This document shows positions 15,217 through 23,793 of a stretch of 32,648 nucleotides of DNA, in pieces. Both the position numbers and the translations under genes were made by a program. The notes below the pieces were generated by a model. That model was not told where the DNA came from. It saw only the letters and a program-made list of their open reading frames with translations, and did not search any database. The stretch is from Oceanobacillus bengalensis (lineage in GTDB: Bacteria; Bacillota; Bacilli; Bacillales; Amphibacillaceae), in assembly GCF_003628445.1 (NCBI RefSeq), contig NZ_RBZO01000038.1, forward strand, positions 1-32,648, written 5' to 3'. Positions within the stretch are counted from its first letter, which is position 1, and each line of letters begins with the position of its first letter.

Positions 15217-15741
15217 ATGAATGTTGGTATTTTTTTAGATCGTGATGGTGTCATTAATGAAGTCCTAAGTCATCGGGTGAAATTTGTAAACAAACCGAAA
15301 GACTTTTATCTTTTGGATGGAGTTGGCGCAGCGATTAAAAGGTTTAACAAAGCAGGATATAAGGTATTTGTGGTTACGAATCAGGGTGGAATTGGACTTG
15401 GATATATGAAGGAGTCGATGCTTGATAAGGTACATAACAAGATGAAAGATGATCTGGCGGAATATGGGGCAAGTGTTGAAGCTATTTCCTATTGCCCACA
15501 TAAACCTCATGCAGGATGTGCATGTCGGAAGCCAGAACCGCAAATGATTTTGGATTTGGCGAAAAAGTATCATGTTGATGTGGGTGAAAGCTATATGGTA
15601 GGGGATCGGGCCCCAGATATTGAAGCAGGGAAAAAAGCTGGGGCAAAGACAGTTTTGGTTGGAAGTAGGAAAGAAGATAATGTTGAGGCCGATCTGCAGT
15701 TTGCTGATTTGCTTGCTTTTGCTAAATGGTTAATACCTTGA
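15217..15741 (+). CDS. HAD-IIIA phosphatase (GmhB/HisB-N type)
   Basis: 174-residue HAD-superfamily phosphatase. The catalytic motif FLDRDGVIN gives nucleophile D8 and acid/base D10. Motif II is VVTNQGGIG. The zinc-binding insert CPHKPHAGCACRKPEP is typical of the D-glycero-D-manno-heptose-1,7-bisphosphate 7-phosphatase / histidinol-phosphatase subgroup, and motif IV is MVGDRAPDIEAGKKAG. The protein is complete in length for this subgroup. No heptose or histidine pathway genes are nearby, so the substrate remains open. The ATG follows GAGGGTGAGCAT. Confidence 0.88.
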   Translation: MNVGIFLDRDGVINEVLSHRVKFVNKPKDFYLLDGVGAAIKRFNKAGYKVFVVTNQGGIGLGYMKESMLDKVHNKMKDDLAEYGASVEAISYCPHKPHAGCACRKPEPQMILDLAKKYHVDVGESYMVGDRAPDIEAGKKAGAKTVLVGSRKEDNVEADLQFADLLAFAKWLIP

Positions 15742-15819
15742 TACAAGTTATGTAGAAATGGATTATTTTCCTTGATTTCACAAATACTAATTACATTCAA
15801 CGAAAAGGAGTGCAAATCA

Positions 15820-16242
15820 ATGGAACAAACAGAAATTAAAGCAAACATAGAAAAAATTCTCGATGAAAGTCATACAGGCACAATGGCTACGATAAAAGGT
15901 AATAAACCTCATTCTCGCTATATGACATTCTTCCATAGGGGGCTAAAGCTGTTTACACCAACACATAAAGACGCAGATAAAACGGAAGAAATAGACAATA
16001 ATCCTTATACACATATTATCATTGGATATGAGGGTGACGGCTTTGGTGATGCGTTCGTAGAGTATCAAGGTAAAGTATCCTTTAACCAATCTGAAGAAAT
16101 GAAAAAGCAGCTATGGAACGAAGATATGAAGATTTATTTTGATGGGCCGGATGATCCAAATTATCTGATTCTAGAGGTTGAGCCTGTAGCGATACGGTTA
16201 ATGAATAAAAAAGGAGAAGCCCCAAAGGATTTAAAGATATAA
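15820..16242 (+). CDS. General stress protein 26-like FMN-binding (PNPOx-fold) protein
   Basis: 140-residue split-barrel flavin/F420-type protein of the pyridoxamine 5'-phosphate oxidase-like family. Family stretches are TGTMATIKGNKPHSRYMTFF and LFTPTHKDADKTEEIDNNPY, with a closing LILEVEPVAIRLMNKKG. This matches the YdaG/GSP26 group seen in Bacillus. I choose ATG at 15820, nine bases after AAAGGAG; an open frame from 15772 lacks a site. No sigma-B promoter is evident to me. Enzymatic activity of the group is not established. Confidence 0.85.
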   Translation: MEQTEIKANIEKILDESHTGTMATIKGNKPHSRYMTFFHRGLKLFTPTHKDADKTEEIDNNPYTHIIIGYEGDGFGDAFVEYQGKVSFNQSEEMKKQLWNEDMKIYFDGPDDPNYLILEVEPVAIRLMNKKGEAPKDLKI

Positions 16243-16246
16243 AGAG

Positions 16247-16276
16247 AAAAGACTGGATATTAAGCCAGTCTTTCAT
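16247..16276. terminator. Shared terminator between converging genes
   Basis: AAAGACTGG and CCAGTCTTT form a 9-bp stem around ATATTAAG, with flanking A and T runs. It can serve the plus-strand stress gene and the minus-strand amidase. Confidence 0.82.
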
Positions 16277-16304
16277 CATTTTTTAGCCATTCTTACTGTA
16301 TCAA

Positions 16305-17096
16305 TTATTCCTCCACTATAAAACCATCAACCCCAGTATTTTCAACTGCTCTCAAACGAGATTCTGCGTTCTCTCTATTCGAGAATGCTCCAACTTGCAC
16401 CCTATACCATGGTTCACCAGAAATAGTAACTGTTGTGACATAAGCATCCAAACCTTTCGCACTAAGAAAGGTAACCCGTTCATCTGCATTATCCTTTGCC
16501 TTAAATGACCCAGCAATAACCTTGTATAGTTTTCCAGTACCACCATTTTTGGGTTTTAGATTAAATGCCCTTGCGATACCATTTACATGACCCTGCGCAA
16601 CGTTTTGCTTCCATGACGATTGCTTCATTAAAGCAGCATCTTGAATATTATCAATAAATCCATTCTCAGATAAAAAGGCCGACATCCTTGTTTCTCGTAA
16701 TACATGGAAGTTTGCTTTTCTTTTTCCACGATTCGTTAGTCCATTTACTTTTGTAATCTCTTCGTGCATGATATTCCGATAATCTGCTGTCCTTGAAGAA
16801 TTACTTAATTGATTATGGATATAATCTTCATAACCTTGTGCACTGCCATTAAATGCGTTGCAATGGATGGATACATAATAATCAGCATCCCAATTATTTG
16901 CTTCATTTGTCCGTTGTTGTAGATTTTTATTGCTGTCACTCGTACGGCTCATTTTCACCTCAACATCTTCAAAGTTATTCGTTAAGATGGAGCGAATACG
17001 AAGCGCAATATCTAGCGTAACGTCCTTTTCCTTTAAGCCATTCCCACTAGCACCTGGATCTGATCCACCATGACCAGGATCTAAATAGAGTTTCAT
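16305..17096 (-). CDS. CwlC-like N-acetylmuramoyl-L-alanine amidase with SPOR domain
   Basis: 263-residue peptidoglycan amidase. The Amidase_3 domain has zinc ligands H9 (DPGHGG), E23 (LKEKDV) and H78 (VSIHCNAF), with catalytic E144 (LSENGFID). A C-terminal SPOR-type repeat pair (about residues 189-263: LYKVIAGSFKAKDNADERV; WYRVQVGAFSNRENAESRL) binds glycan. There is no signal peptide, as in CwlC of Bacillus subtilis, which accumulates in the mother cell and lyses it at the end of sporulation. A CATAnnnTA box upstream agrees with mother-cell sigma control. Phage lysins of the same architecture (XlyB-type) are the alternative, but no phage genes are around it. Confidence 0.88.
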   Translation of the reverse strand: MKLYLDPGHGGSDPGASGNGLKEKDVTLDIALRIRSILTNNFEDVEVKMSRTSDSNKNLQQRTNEANNWDADYYVSIHCNAFNGSAQGYEDYIHNQLSNSSRTADYRNIMHEEITKVNGLTNRGKRKANFHVLRETRMSAFLSENGFIDNIQDAALMKQSSWKQNVAQGHVNGIARAFNLKPKNGGTGKLYKVIAGSFKAKDNADERVTFLSAKGLDAYVTTVTISGEPWYRVQVGAFSNRENAESRLRAVENTGVDGFIVEE

Positions 17097-17120
17097 AAGG
17101 CTTTCCTCCCTTTTTATTAA

Positions 17121-17129
17121 TAGATTATG
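17121..17129 (-). promoter_or_regulatory. Mother-cell sigma (-10) box of the amidase gene
   Basis: On the minus strand CATAATCTA matches the sigma-K -10 form CATAnnnTA, about 25 bases before the start codon. Fifteen bases upstream is CAATAAT, closer to a sigma-E -35 than the AC of sigma-K. Late mother-cell control is inferred; which sigma is unclear. Confidence 0.45.
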
Positions 17130-17351
17130 ACCAGCGATAGAGGGATTATTGGATAAACATCCTCTGTTCCTTTCTTTTCCATTATTGTCCCTCTATTATC
17201 AGTATCGAAGGATTAAGCGTTTAAGGGGGATAAAGGTTAAAATTTATGTGAAGTCTAAAAAGGGAAAGCATAAGAATAACATGACGACTAATAGGAACAG
17301 ACGCTGCTCTAAGGATAGGGATAGTGTTAATTTGTTAAAAAAGGTGACAGT

Positions 17352-18800
17352 ATGAAGAAAGATCCGATAAATCTGAATCAGGTTAATAAATTGAAATCCT
17401 CCAATCCTATTCTTATATTGCTATCCGTATTACCAGGAACCTTTCTATCACATTTCTCAGCAGGGGTAGTAAATATAGCCTTGCCAACTTTATCTGTCTA
17501 TTTTAATGCTTCTGTTGGTACTACTCAGTGGATTGTCACTGGATATTTACTGATGGTCATGCTGTTCTTGCCGATCATGGGTAACCTTTCTGATAAATAT
17601 GGGAAAAGAAAAATACATAATATTGGTTACCTATTATTTGGCTCTGGTCTTGTACTGTCTGCAATTTCTTATTCATTAGAATTTCTAATTGCTGCAAGGT
17701 TAATTCAAGGGATTGGCGCTGCCATGTTGCAATCTGCAAATATGGCCATAGTTACTGAAAATTACCCAGAAGAAAAACGTGGTAAGGCACTAGGTATTAT
17801 TAGTACAGCAGTAGGCGTTGGTGCAATGCTTGGCCCATCAGCTGGTGGACTAATGATGAACAGCTTTAGTTGGCATACGCTATTTTGGGTTCAGGTTCCT
17901 ATCGTCGTTATATCCTTCATAATGGCTGTCCGTTTTATTCCGAATGATAAAAAAGAATCAAAGTACAGCTCCCTGGATTATGTTGGAGCTTCTTTGTTTG
18001 GAATTACGATTACAAGTGCAATTTTTGTTTTGAATAAGATTGGTGAAGGGGAAGTTTCAATTTGGCTAGTTCCAATCGTTCTCTTAAGCATTCTCTCCTA
18101 TTTCATGTTTAGAAGGTGGACAAAGCGACAGGATGATCCATTTATAAACATGGACTTGTTTTTGCCACCAATGGTTAGGGCTGGTTCCTTCATTATTGTG
18201 ATAAGTTACATGGCTACATTTGCAGCGATGGTTGTTATTCCTTTTTACTTACAAGGGATATTAGGTGTATCTGCATCTGTTTCAGGTTTGTTACTTATTT
18301 CATATCCATTGTTGTTAGCTGTTTTTGGCCCAATTAGTGGGACATTATCTGATAAACTTGGAAGCTATTTCGTCGTACACATGGGACTTTTACTCATGAT
18401 AGGTGCACTGGTTTGTTTAAGCTTATTGTCAGAATCTAGTTCACTTTTTACTGTCACATTGTTCCTATGTTTATTAGGAGTATCAATGGGAGTACTTACA
18501 TCGCCTAACTATAACTTGATTATAGGAGATGTCTCTATTCACTATCTTGGGATTGTTACGAGTACGATTGCATTACTGCGCAACTTCGGTATGGCAATTG
18601 GTACTGCGGTTGGTGTGACATTTATGAATGGCTTTATTGATGGATCTATGACAGAATGGTTGCAGACAGGTGAGCAAGTGGAAGTGCAGCATGTAATGAC
18701 TGGTATTAAAAGTTTTTTTGGATTTATGACATTTTTGGCTGCCTTTTCGAGTATATATCTGTTGATAAAAAATAAACGTACAAAGGAAAGAGGCGTTTGA
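17352..18800 (+). CDS. MFS transporter, DHA2 (14-segment) drug-export family
   Basis: 482-residue inner-membrane proton-coupled exporter. Motif A is GNLSDKYGKRK in the loop between segments 2 and 3. Motif C-like GVGAMLGPSAGG lies in segment 5, typical of antiporters, and RLIQGIGAAMLQ precedes it. Length and hydrophobic pattern suit the 14-segment EmrB/QacA group. The ATG follows AAAGGTGACAGT, a moderate site. There is no adjacent regulator or EmrA partner. The following gene is another exporter-like protein with its own promoter. Substrate unknown. Confidence 0.9.
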   Translation: MKKDPINLNQVNKLKSSNPILILLSVLPGTFLSHFSAGVVNIALPTLSVYFNASVGTTQWIVTGYLLMVMLFLPIMGNLSDKYGKRKIHNIGYLLFGSGLVLSAISYSLEFLIAARLIQGIGAAMLQSANMAIVTENYPEEKRGKALGIISTAVGVGAMLGPSAGGLMMNSFSWHTLFWVQVPIVVISFIMAVRFIPNDKKESKYSSLDYVGASLFGITITSAIFVLNKIGEGEVSIWLVPIVLLSILSYFMFRRWTKRQDDPFINMDLFLPPMVRAGSFIIVISYMATFAAMVVIPFYLQGILGVSASVSGLLLISYPLLLAVFGPISGTLSDKLGSYFVVHMGLLLMIGALVCLSLLSESSSLFTVTLFLCLLGVSMGVLTSPNYNLIIGDVSIHYLGIVTSTIALLRNFGMAIGTAVGVTFMNGFIDGSMTEWLQTGEQVEVQHVMTGIKSFFGFMTFLAAFSSIYLLIKNKRTKERGV

Positions 18801-18841
18801 TGGGGGATAGATGATATTTAATTTTATTGTGTAGAAATGTA

Positions 18842-18870
18842 TTGCATCCACATTGATGAATAACTATAAT
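18842..18870 (+). promoter_or_regulatory. Promoter of the ArAE-like gene
   Basis: TTGCAT at 18842-18847, 17 bases, then a perfect TATAAT at 18865-18870, 58 bp before the start codon. Confidence 0.65.
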
Positions 18871-18927
18871 AAGTTCTATGCTTAAAGTGTGTTATCAATA
18901 CTTTCCACCGAAAACCGAGGTGTAAAC

Positions 18928-19977
18928 ATGGAATTTAATATCGGCCCTAGAATGTTAAAAACAGGGCTTGCAGCATCCTTGACCTTACTAGTAACAGGGA
19001 TGATTGGATTAGAACTTGAAATTGTTGCAGCAATTGCAGCTGTTCTTGCTATGCAACCTTCTATTATGCGTTCATTAGCATATATTAAAGAGGTTGTTGT
19101 CTCTAATGGAATTGGCTTGATTTTTGCTATCTTAGGTACTTTATTACTTGGGAACCATCCCTTATCTGTTGGTGCAGTTGTTATCCTATCAATTGCCATA
19201 AATATTAAACTAGGGCTAACAAAGACAGTTAGTTTAACAATATTAACGATCATGACGATGATGCTCTCTGGCGATGTTGGGCTTAATTTTGTCTATATAT
19301 TTGAAAGAATTTTATTAATCGCAATTGGAGTTATCTCTGCTTTTGTTGTTAATGTTGCTGTTTTTCCGCCGAATCATCAAAAAATCTTATACAATATGAT
19401 TAGCAATGCGGAAGAAAAAATTAATTTCTTATTGCGTGTGATTCCAAGTAAAGCAATGAGTATTCCAAAATTGAAAGAGGAAGACCGTGAAATAGAGAAA
19501 ATCATTACAAAGTCAAAAGATTATTATGAGATTATTTCTGATGAACGGAATCGGTTATTTATTAAAAATAGAATGAGTTTTCTAAGAAATATTGTAATCT
19601 ACAAGCATATGATTAAGGTGCTTGAAAAACAAAATATATTAGTTGGTGTATTAGAGAAAAATATCATTGAAATTGAAAAGGTGTCCCATGAGAAGCCTTA
19701 TTTAATAAAAAAACTTGTTGCAGAAATTAATATTTATAGTGAGAATGTATTTCTAATGTATGAGGACAAAATTATATTGGATGCTGATTTGCAAAAAGAG
19801 GCGAAAGCAGCTATGCGCGTGACCATTAATAAATTAATTGATGATTTGCAAGGTGCTCATTTCGAAAGATGGATTTATGTATTTCCTGTAGCGAATAGTA
19901 TTATTGAACTGTTTTATGAATTGGAAAAGCTAGAGAAATTTGTACGGTTTAAAGGGTTAAAGGAAAACAAAGATTGA
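18928..19977 (+). CDS. Aromatic acid exporter (ArAE/FUSC-like) family protein
   Basis: 349-residue protein starting at ATG 18928, after GAGGTGTAAAC; the open frame starts 39 bases earlier, without a site. The first 150 residues hold about five membrane segments (ASLTLLVTGMIGL, IVAAIAAVLAMQPSI, NGIGLIFAILGTLLL, AVVILSIAINI, ILLIAIGVISAFVVNVAVFPP). The QPS and VFPP stretches are typical of the ArAE_1/FUSC family. A long cytoplasmic alpha-helical region follows. Related proteins export aromatic carboxylic acids, but direct substrate evidence in Firmicutes is thin, so the name gives the family only. Confidence 0.8.
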   Translation: MEFNIGPRMLKTGLAASLTLLVTGMIGLELEIVAAIAAVLAMQPSIMRSLAYIKEVVVSNGIGLIFAILGTLLLGNHPLSVGAVVILSIAINIKLGLTKTVSLTILTIMTMMLSGDVGLNFVYIFERILLIAIGVISAFVVNVAVFPPNHQKILYNMISNAEEKINFLLRVIPSKAMSIPKLKEEDREIEKIITKSKDYYEIISDERNRLFIKNRMSFLRNIVIYKHMIKVLEKQNILVGVLEKNIIEIEKVSHEKPYLIKKLVAEINIYSENVFLMYEDKIILDADLQKEAKAAMRVTINKLIDDLQGAHFERWIYVFPVANSIIELFYELEKLEKFVRFKGLKENKD

Positions 19978-20077
19978 TTCACCATATCAACATAAGATTG
20001 GTGCTACCTATGATGTATAAAAAAAGCGCTGTTTTCAAAAACTATGACTGCTCATATCCTGATGAGGAGGAAATCAT

Positions 20078-20218
20078 ATGGCGAATAAAGCGAATAAAAA
20101 TAGACAGTTTAAAGAAAGAGGAAATAGCGGTGAAACACGTAATGGGAGAAAAAGTCAGTTTAAGAATCACAATCCCCATGGTGGAGATACACCGAATGAA
20201 TATATAAGTGATAAATAA
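20078..20218 (+). CDS. 46-residue basic hydrophilic protein
   Basis: A short frame with an excellent ribosome site (GAGGAGG, spacing about seven). It starts MANKANKNRQFKERGNSGET, continues RNGRKSQFKNHNPHGGD and ends YISDK. The composition (Lys, Arg, Asn, Gly, no hydrophobic core) resembles small Bacillaceae spore-associated proteins, but I recognise no named family. It lies 100 bp after the ArAE-like gene and directly before repeat C, whose left arm starts four bases after the stop. Confidence 0.65.
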   Translation: MANKANKNRQFKERGNSGETRNGRKSQFKNHNPHGGDTPNEYISDK

Positions 20219-20221
20219 GTT

Positions 20222-20456
20222 GAGGCTGGGACATAATTATAGTGTTTAACTCTAAAGACGAACAATGTACTACTTAAGCGTAGGAAATATACGTAGACTC
20301 CTACGGGAGGAGAGGCCTAGATGAGACACCGTAGTGCGTTAGCACGAAGAGGGCTCATCAGCCGCCCGTGGAAAGCGAAGTATATTTCCGGAGCGGTTAT
20401 ACGTTCTAACTTTGTTCGGATTATTCTTTAGTAAAAACACTTTTGTCCCAGTCTCA
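20222..20456. repeat. Dispersed imperfect-palindrome element, copy C
   Basis: A 235-bp element whose ends are inverted: GAGGCTGGGACA at 20222-20233 and TGTCCCAGTCTC at 20444-20455. Inside, ACTCTAAAGACGAAC pairs loosely with GTTCGGATTATTCTTTAGT, and GGAAATATAC recurs in inverted form as GTATATTTCC, so the whole block could fold into one long hairpin. Its middle (about 20313-20370, around CGTAGTGCGTTAGCACG) is the reverse complement of copy B. It separates the converging 46-residue gene and lrgB-like gene, and the right arm starts nine bases past the lrgB stop, so it may also terminate both. Confidence 0.78.
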
Positions 20457-20464
20457 TTTTCTAT

Positions 20465-21154
20465 TTATAAAAGTATAGAAACAAGTCCTGGTGCAATAAT
20501 TGAAATAAGCATTGCACTTAATATCATTGCAATGGAACTAATAGACCCCTCTAACTCACTGCTTTCTAAAGCAGTAGCAGTCCCAATTGCATGGGATGCA
20601 CTCCCTAATGCAATCCCTTTTCCTAAATAATGTTTTAATCCTGTATATTTAAATAGATACGTACTCAATACAGAGCCACTAATCCCCGCGATCATTACAA
20701 ATACTGCAGCAAGTGGAGTAATTCCTCCAAGTGATTCGGTAATTGCCATGGATACAGGTGTGGTTACAGATTTTGAACTAATGGTAAAGATAATTTCGGA
20801 ATCAAAACCAGCCCATTTTGTCAGAAGTACTCCTGTCGATACCCCAACAAATCCACCAGCTATTGTTCCACATACGATTGGCATAATAAGTTTTTTCAAT
20901 AGGAAGCGTTCTTTGTATAGCGGATATGCTAAAGCTACTACGGCAGGACCAAGAAGTTCACTTACCCAATCTCCCCCAAGCATATATGTGTTATAAGAAA
21001 TATCGAATGTTAGCAAGACAATAACCAGGATTATTGTTGCTACTAGAATAGGTAATGTAAATGGATAATTGAACTTTTTATGTAATCGAATCGATAGAAC
21101 GTAAATGAGTAGTGTACCTATAATCGATATTATACCAATGAGAATGTTAATCAT
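20465..21154 (-). CDS. LrgB/CidB family membrane protein
   Basis: 229-residue membrane protein with the LrgB hallmarks: GGDWVSELLGPAVVALAYPLY, then TTPVSMAITESLGG and GSASHAIGTATALE. Partner of the LrgA/CidA-like protein encoded immediately upstream, with an 8-base overlap. Such pairs are linked to holin-like control of murein hydrolases, and in Bacillus some (PftAB) act as pyruvate carriers. There is no adjacent LysR or LytTR regulator to tell whether this is the CidAB, LrgAB or PftAB type. Confidence 0.9.
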   Translation of the reverse strand: MINILIGIISIIGTLLIYVLSIRLHKKFNYPFTLPILVATIILVIVLLTFDISYNTYMLGGDWVSELLGPAVVALAYPLYKERFLLKKLIMPIVCGTIAGGFVGVSTGVLLTKWAGFDSEIIFTISSKSVTTPVSMAITESLGGITPLAAVFVMIAGISGSVLSTYLFKYTGLKHYLGKGIALGSASHAIGTATALESSELEGSISSIAMILSAMLISIIAPGLVSILL

Positions 21155-21518
21155 GTTTTGCTTCCTTTCTTGTTATCATCCACTGACTTACATGACCTGC
21201 ACTAAGCATTACGAGTAAAGTGCTTGCAATCGTAATCAAGACTAATACAATCCCATTACCCCTAAATAAATCTAAATAACTCATGATCCCTACAGTTACA
21301 GGGATAAAAAAGAAGGTTAAATGTTTTATCATAAATGTTGCACCTTCTTCAATCCAAGAAATGTTGATTACCTTTATTAATAAAAGTATAAAAAGAATAA
21401 TCATTCCAATTACACTGCCCGGGATGAACAGATGGAATGTCTGCTCTATCCAGTTTCCTACTTGAAAGAGGATGTATAAAAGACAAATATGAAGGACTAT
21501 TTTAATAGATTTAAGCAT
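21147..21518 (-). CDS. LrgA/CidA family holin-like protein
   Basis: 123-residue protein with four hydrophobic segments. Family stretches are FIPGSVIGMIILFILLL and FFFIPVTVGIMSYLDLF. First gene of a two-gene operon with the LrgB-like protein. The ATG at 21518 follows GGGAGATTGAAAG. The short N-terminus (no cytosolic extension) is nearer CidA/YwbH than LrgA, but this alone does not settle the subtype. It is divergent from pstS across a 210-bp control region. Confidence 0.88.
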   Translation of the reverse strand: MLKSIKIVLHICLLYILFQVGNWIEQTFHLFIPGSVIGMIILFILLLIKVINISWIEEGATFMIKHLTFFFIPVTVGIMSYLDLFRGNGIVLVLITIASTLLVMLSAGHVSQWMITRKEAKHD

Positions 21519-21598
21519 TCTTTCAATCTCCCATCTGAATTACTATCTATTAGTATAGCAAATATCTAATCAAATATTGTTCGCGATTCTTCGACAAC

Positions 21599-21663
21599 TT
21601 TCAGCTAAATTTACAAAACATTTACATTAACATCATACGCACTTTACATTCACCCTCTATACT
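21599..21663 (+). promoter_or_regulatory. PhoP (Pho box) promoter of pstSCAB
   Basis: TTTACA hexamers occur at 21610-21615, 21621-21626 and 21643-21648, all on an exact 11-bp period, with degenerate members TTTCAG at 21599 and ATCATA at 21632 filling the same phase. This is the TTnACA tandem layout bound by PhoP. A -10 TATACT at 21658-21663 follows, with no proper -35, as expected for an activator-dependent promoter. Confidence 0.85.
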
Positions 21664-21728
21664 ATAAATTGTGAGCGAGGGATTCGCTTATAAAAAAATA
21701 GATTAATAGTCGGGGAGGACAATTAATT

Positions 21729-22742
21729 ATGAACATCAAAAAATTACTTATGCTTCTTATGGTAGCAGCTCTAGCGGTAGTGCTTGTAGCTTGTGGAGGA
21801 GCAGATGAAGGCGAAGGAGAAAGTAATGATAGCTCAGCAGAAGGGGAAACAGAAGATACTTCTGGAGATGAACCTGCTGAAGAGGAAGAAGCTTCCGATG
21901 AATTAGAAGGAACAGTAGTAATCGATGGTTCTGGGACAGTTTTCCCGTTAATGCAAAGATTAGCTGAAGAATATATGGTAAATGAACAACCAGGTGTCTC
22001 TGTTGAAGTAAGTCGTGCAGGTACAAGTGCTGGTTTTGAGAAATTCCTAGTAGAAGATGGGACAGACTTTAATGATGCATCTCGTCTAATTAAAGAAGAA
22101 GAGCAAGCGAAAGCTGACGAATTAGGTATTGAAGTATATGAAATGAAAGTAGCTCTTGATGGCTTAACAATTGTAACTAGTCCTGACAACGATTGGGCTA
22201 CAGAACTTACTGCAGAACAAGTAAACGATATTTTCTTAGGTAATGTTACGAAATGGTCTGAGATTAATGCAGAATGGCCAGACGAAGAAATTCAAACTTA
22301 TGGTCCTAATGAAAACCATGGTACGTATGAATTTTTCTATGAAAGTATCGTAGAAGAACAAGATTTAGTTGATACAATCAATCTTCAGCAAGAATACTCA
22401 ACACTAGTAACTTTAGTATCTGAAGATAAAAATGCAATTGGATTCTTCGGATTTGGTTACTATGATAGCAACAAGGAAAAATTAAATGCTGTAGGAATCG
22501 ACTTTGGTGAAGGCGCTGTTGTTCCATCACTTGAAACAATTGGAGAAGAAGGTCCTTATGCAAACTATACTCGTCCAGTATTTACTTACCTAAATGTAAA
22601 TAATGCGAAGGAAAAACCAGAAGTATTAGACTATGCAATCTACGTTGCTGAAACAATTAATGACTTCGCAGGTGAAACTGGATTTGCTCCAATTCCAGAT
22701 GAAGAGTTACAAGCACAACTTGAAGAATTGCAAGGACTTTAA
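21729..22742 (+). CDS. pstS: Phosphate-binding lipoprotein PstS
   Basis: 337-residue extracellular phosphate-binding lipoprotein. The signal peptide ends in lipobox LVAC (Cys22). An acidic Ser/Glu-rich linker follows (about residues 25-58), a common feature of halotolerant Bacillaceae surface proteins. The mature domain begins GTVVIDGSGTVFPLMQRLAE and has SRAGTSAGFEKF and NENHGTYEFF, stretches that line the phosphate site in this subfamily. The ATG follows GGGGAGGAC. First gene of the operon, under the Pho box, so it is induced by phosphate limitation. Confidence 0.94.
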   Translation: MNIKKLLMLLMVAALAVVLVACGGADEGEGESNDSSAEGETEDTSGDEPAEEEEASDELEGTVVIDGSGTVFPLMQRLAEEYMVNEQPGVSVEVSRAGTSAGFEKFLVEDGTDFNDASRLIKEEEQAKADELGIEVYEMKVALDGLTIVTSPDNDWATELTAEQVNDIFLGNVTKWSEINAEWPDEEIQTYGPNENHGTYEFFYESIVEEQDLVDTINLQQEYSTLVTLVSEDKNAIGFFGFGYYDSNKEKLNAVGIDFGEGAVVPSLETIGEEGPYANYTRPVFTYLNVNNAKEKPEVLDYAIYVAETINDFAGETGFAPIPDEELQAQLEELQGL

Positions 22743-22767
22743 AAAGACCTTAAGTGAAATCTAATAA

Positions 22768-22817
22768 TAACTGCGGTAAGATGGGGGCAAGCCGTGCTCT
22801 CATCTTACCTGCCGTTA
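22768..22817 (+). promoter_or_regulatory. Intercistronic stem-loop between pstS and pstC
   Basis: GGTAAGATG pairs with CATCTTACC, extended outward by TAACTGC against GCCGTTA (one mismatch). No T run follows, so it is not a full terminator. It may stabilise the pstS message or partly limit read-through, giving more binding protein than permease. Confidence 0.6.
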
Positions 22818-22836
22818 TAGAAGGAGTGCCCAAAAT

Positions 22837-23793
22837 ATGGCAAAGAACAGCGATAGCAAAACGAATAATGCTGTTAATGTCAGTGAAATGATCGTACAAA
22901 ATAAGAAAAAGAAGAGCATGTCTAACTTGATGGAAAAGTTAGTTCCAAGCTTTCTGTTTCTTCTTGCATCTATCACGGTCCTGACAACAATCGGAATACT
23001 ATATACTTTATTATTAGAAGCAATTCAATTTTTCAAAGCAGTTCCTATTTGGGAATTCTTTACGACAACAGAGTTAAAGCCGTTAAGTCAAGACCCTCAA
23101 TTTGGGGTATTGCCATTAATTAGTGGAACACTTATTTCAACGGTTATAGCTATGATAGTGGCAGGTCCAATCGGGCTAATGTCAGCGATATATTTAAGTG
23201 AATATGCATCTGATAAAGTAAGGAAGGTTTTTAAGCCATTACTAGAAATACTAGCAGGAATACCAACAATCGTATATGGTTTCTTTGCGTTTACCTTTGT
23301 TACGCCATTAATTCGAACATTTTGGCCAGAGCTAGGTGCAACGAATATCTTAAGCCCTGGTCTCGTAATGGGGGTAATGATCATTCCGATGATTGCATCA
23401 CTGTCAGAGGATGCAATGAATTCTGTCCCTAATTCCATCCGTGAAGGGTCACTTGCAATGGGTGCTACTAGGTTAGAGACGACCTTTAAAGTAGTCATTC
23501 CAGCAGCCTTTTCTGGAATTATTGCATCATTCGTTCTTGGTATATCACGTGCGATTGGTGAAACGATGATTGTAACCATTGCGAGTGGTAGCTCCAAAAA
23601 CTTTACATTTGACATTACACAATCGATGCAGACAATGACTGCATACATTGTTGAGGTATCTGGTGGAGAAGCTCCAGCTGGATCAACGATATATTATAGT
23701 CTTTATGCGGTTGCTTTAACGTTATTCGTCTTTACACTAATCATGAATTTACTTGCAAGATATGTCTCTCGTAAATTTAGGGAGGAATATTAA
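22837..23793 (+). CDS. pstC: Phosphate ABC transporter permease PstC
   Basis: 318-residue membrane permease with an N-terminal charged stretch of about 35 residues, then six hydrophobic segments. Family motifs are LLEILAGIPTIVYGFFAFTF and the EAA-type loop REGSLAMGATRLETTFKVVI, with ISRAIGETMIVTIASG near the end. The ATG follows AGAAGGAG. The stop overlaps the pstA start (TAATG). Confidence 0.93.
   Translation: MAKNSDSKTNNAVNVSEMIVQNKKKKSMSNLMEKLVPSFLFLLASITVLTTIGILYTLLLEAIQFFKAVPIWEFFTTTELKPLSQDPQFGVLPLISGTLISTVIAMIVAGPIGLMSAIYLSEYASDKVRKVFKPLLEILAGIPTIVYGFFAFTFVTPLIRTFWPELGATNILSPGLVMGVMIIPMIASLSEDAMNSVPNSIREGSLAMGATRLETTFKVVIPAAFSGIIASFVLGISRAIGETMIVTIASGSSKNFTFDITQSMQTMTAYIVEVSGGEAPAGSTIYYSLYAVALTLFVFTLIMNLLARYVSRKFREEY

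Noticed and set aside
16305..17096. Phage endolysin
   Set aside because: The architecture is shared with phage amidases, but no holin, tail or other phage genes are nearby, and a mother-cell-type -10 box precedes it.
17149..17355. 68-codon frame between the amidase and MFS genes
   Set aside because: No ribosome site, composition unlike a protein family, and it runs into the MFS start. It may just be leader sequence.
19974..20207. 77-codon frame overlapping the 46-residue gene
   Set aside because: It overlaps in another frame without a ribosome site; the 46-residue frame has a strong one.
21657..22189. Long minus-strand frames across pstS
   Set aside because: Shadow frames of the acidic Ser/Glu-rich pstS coding region.
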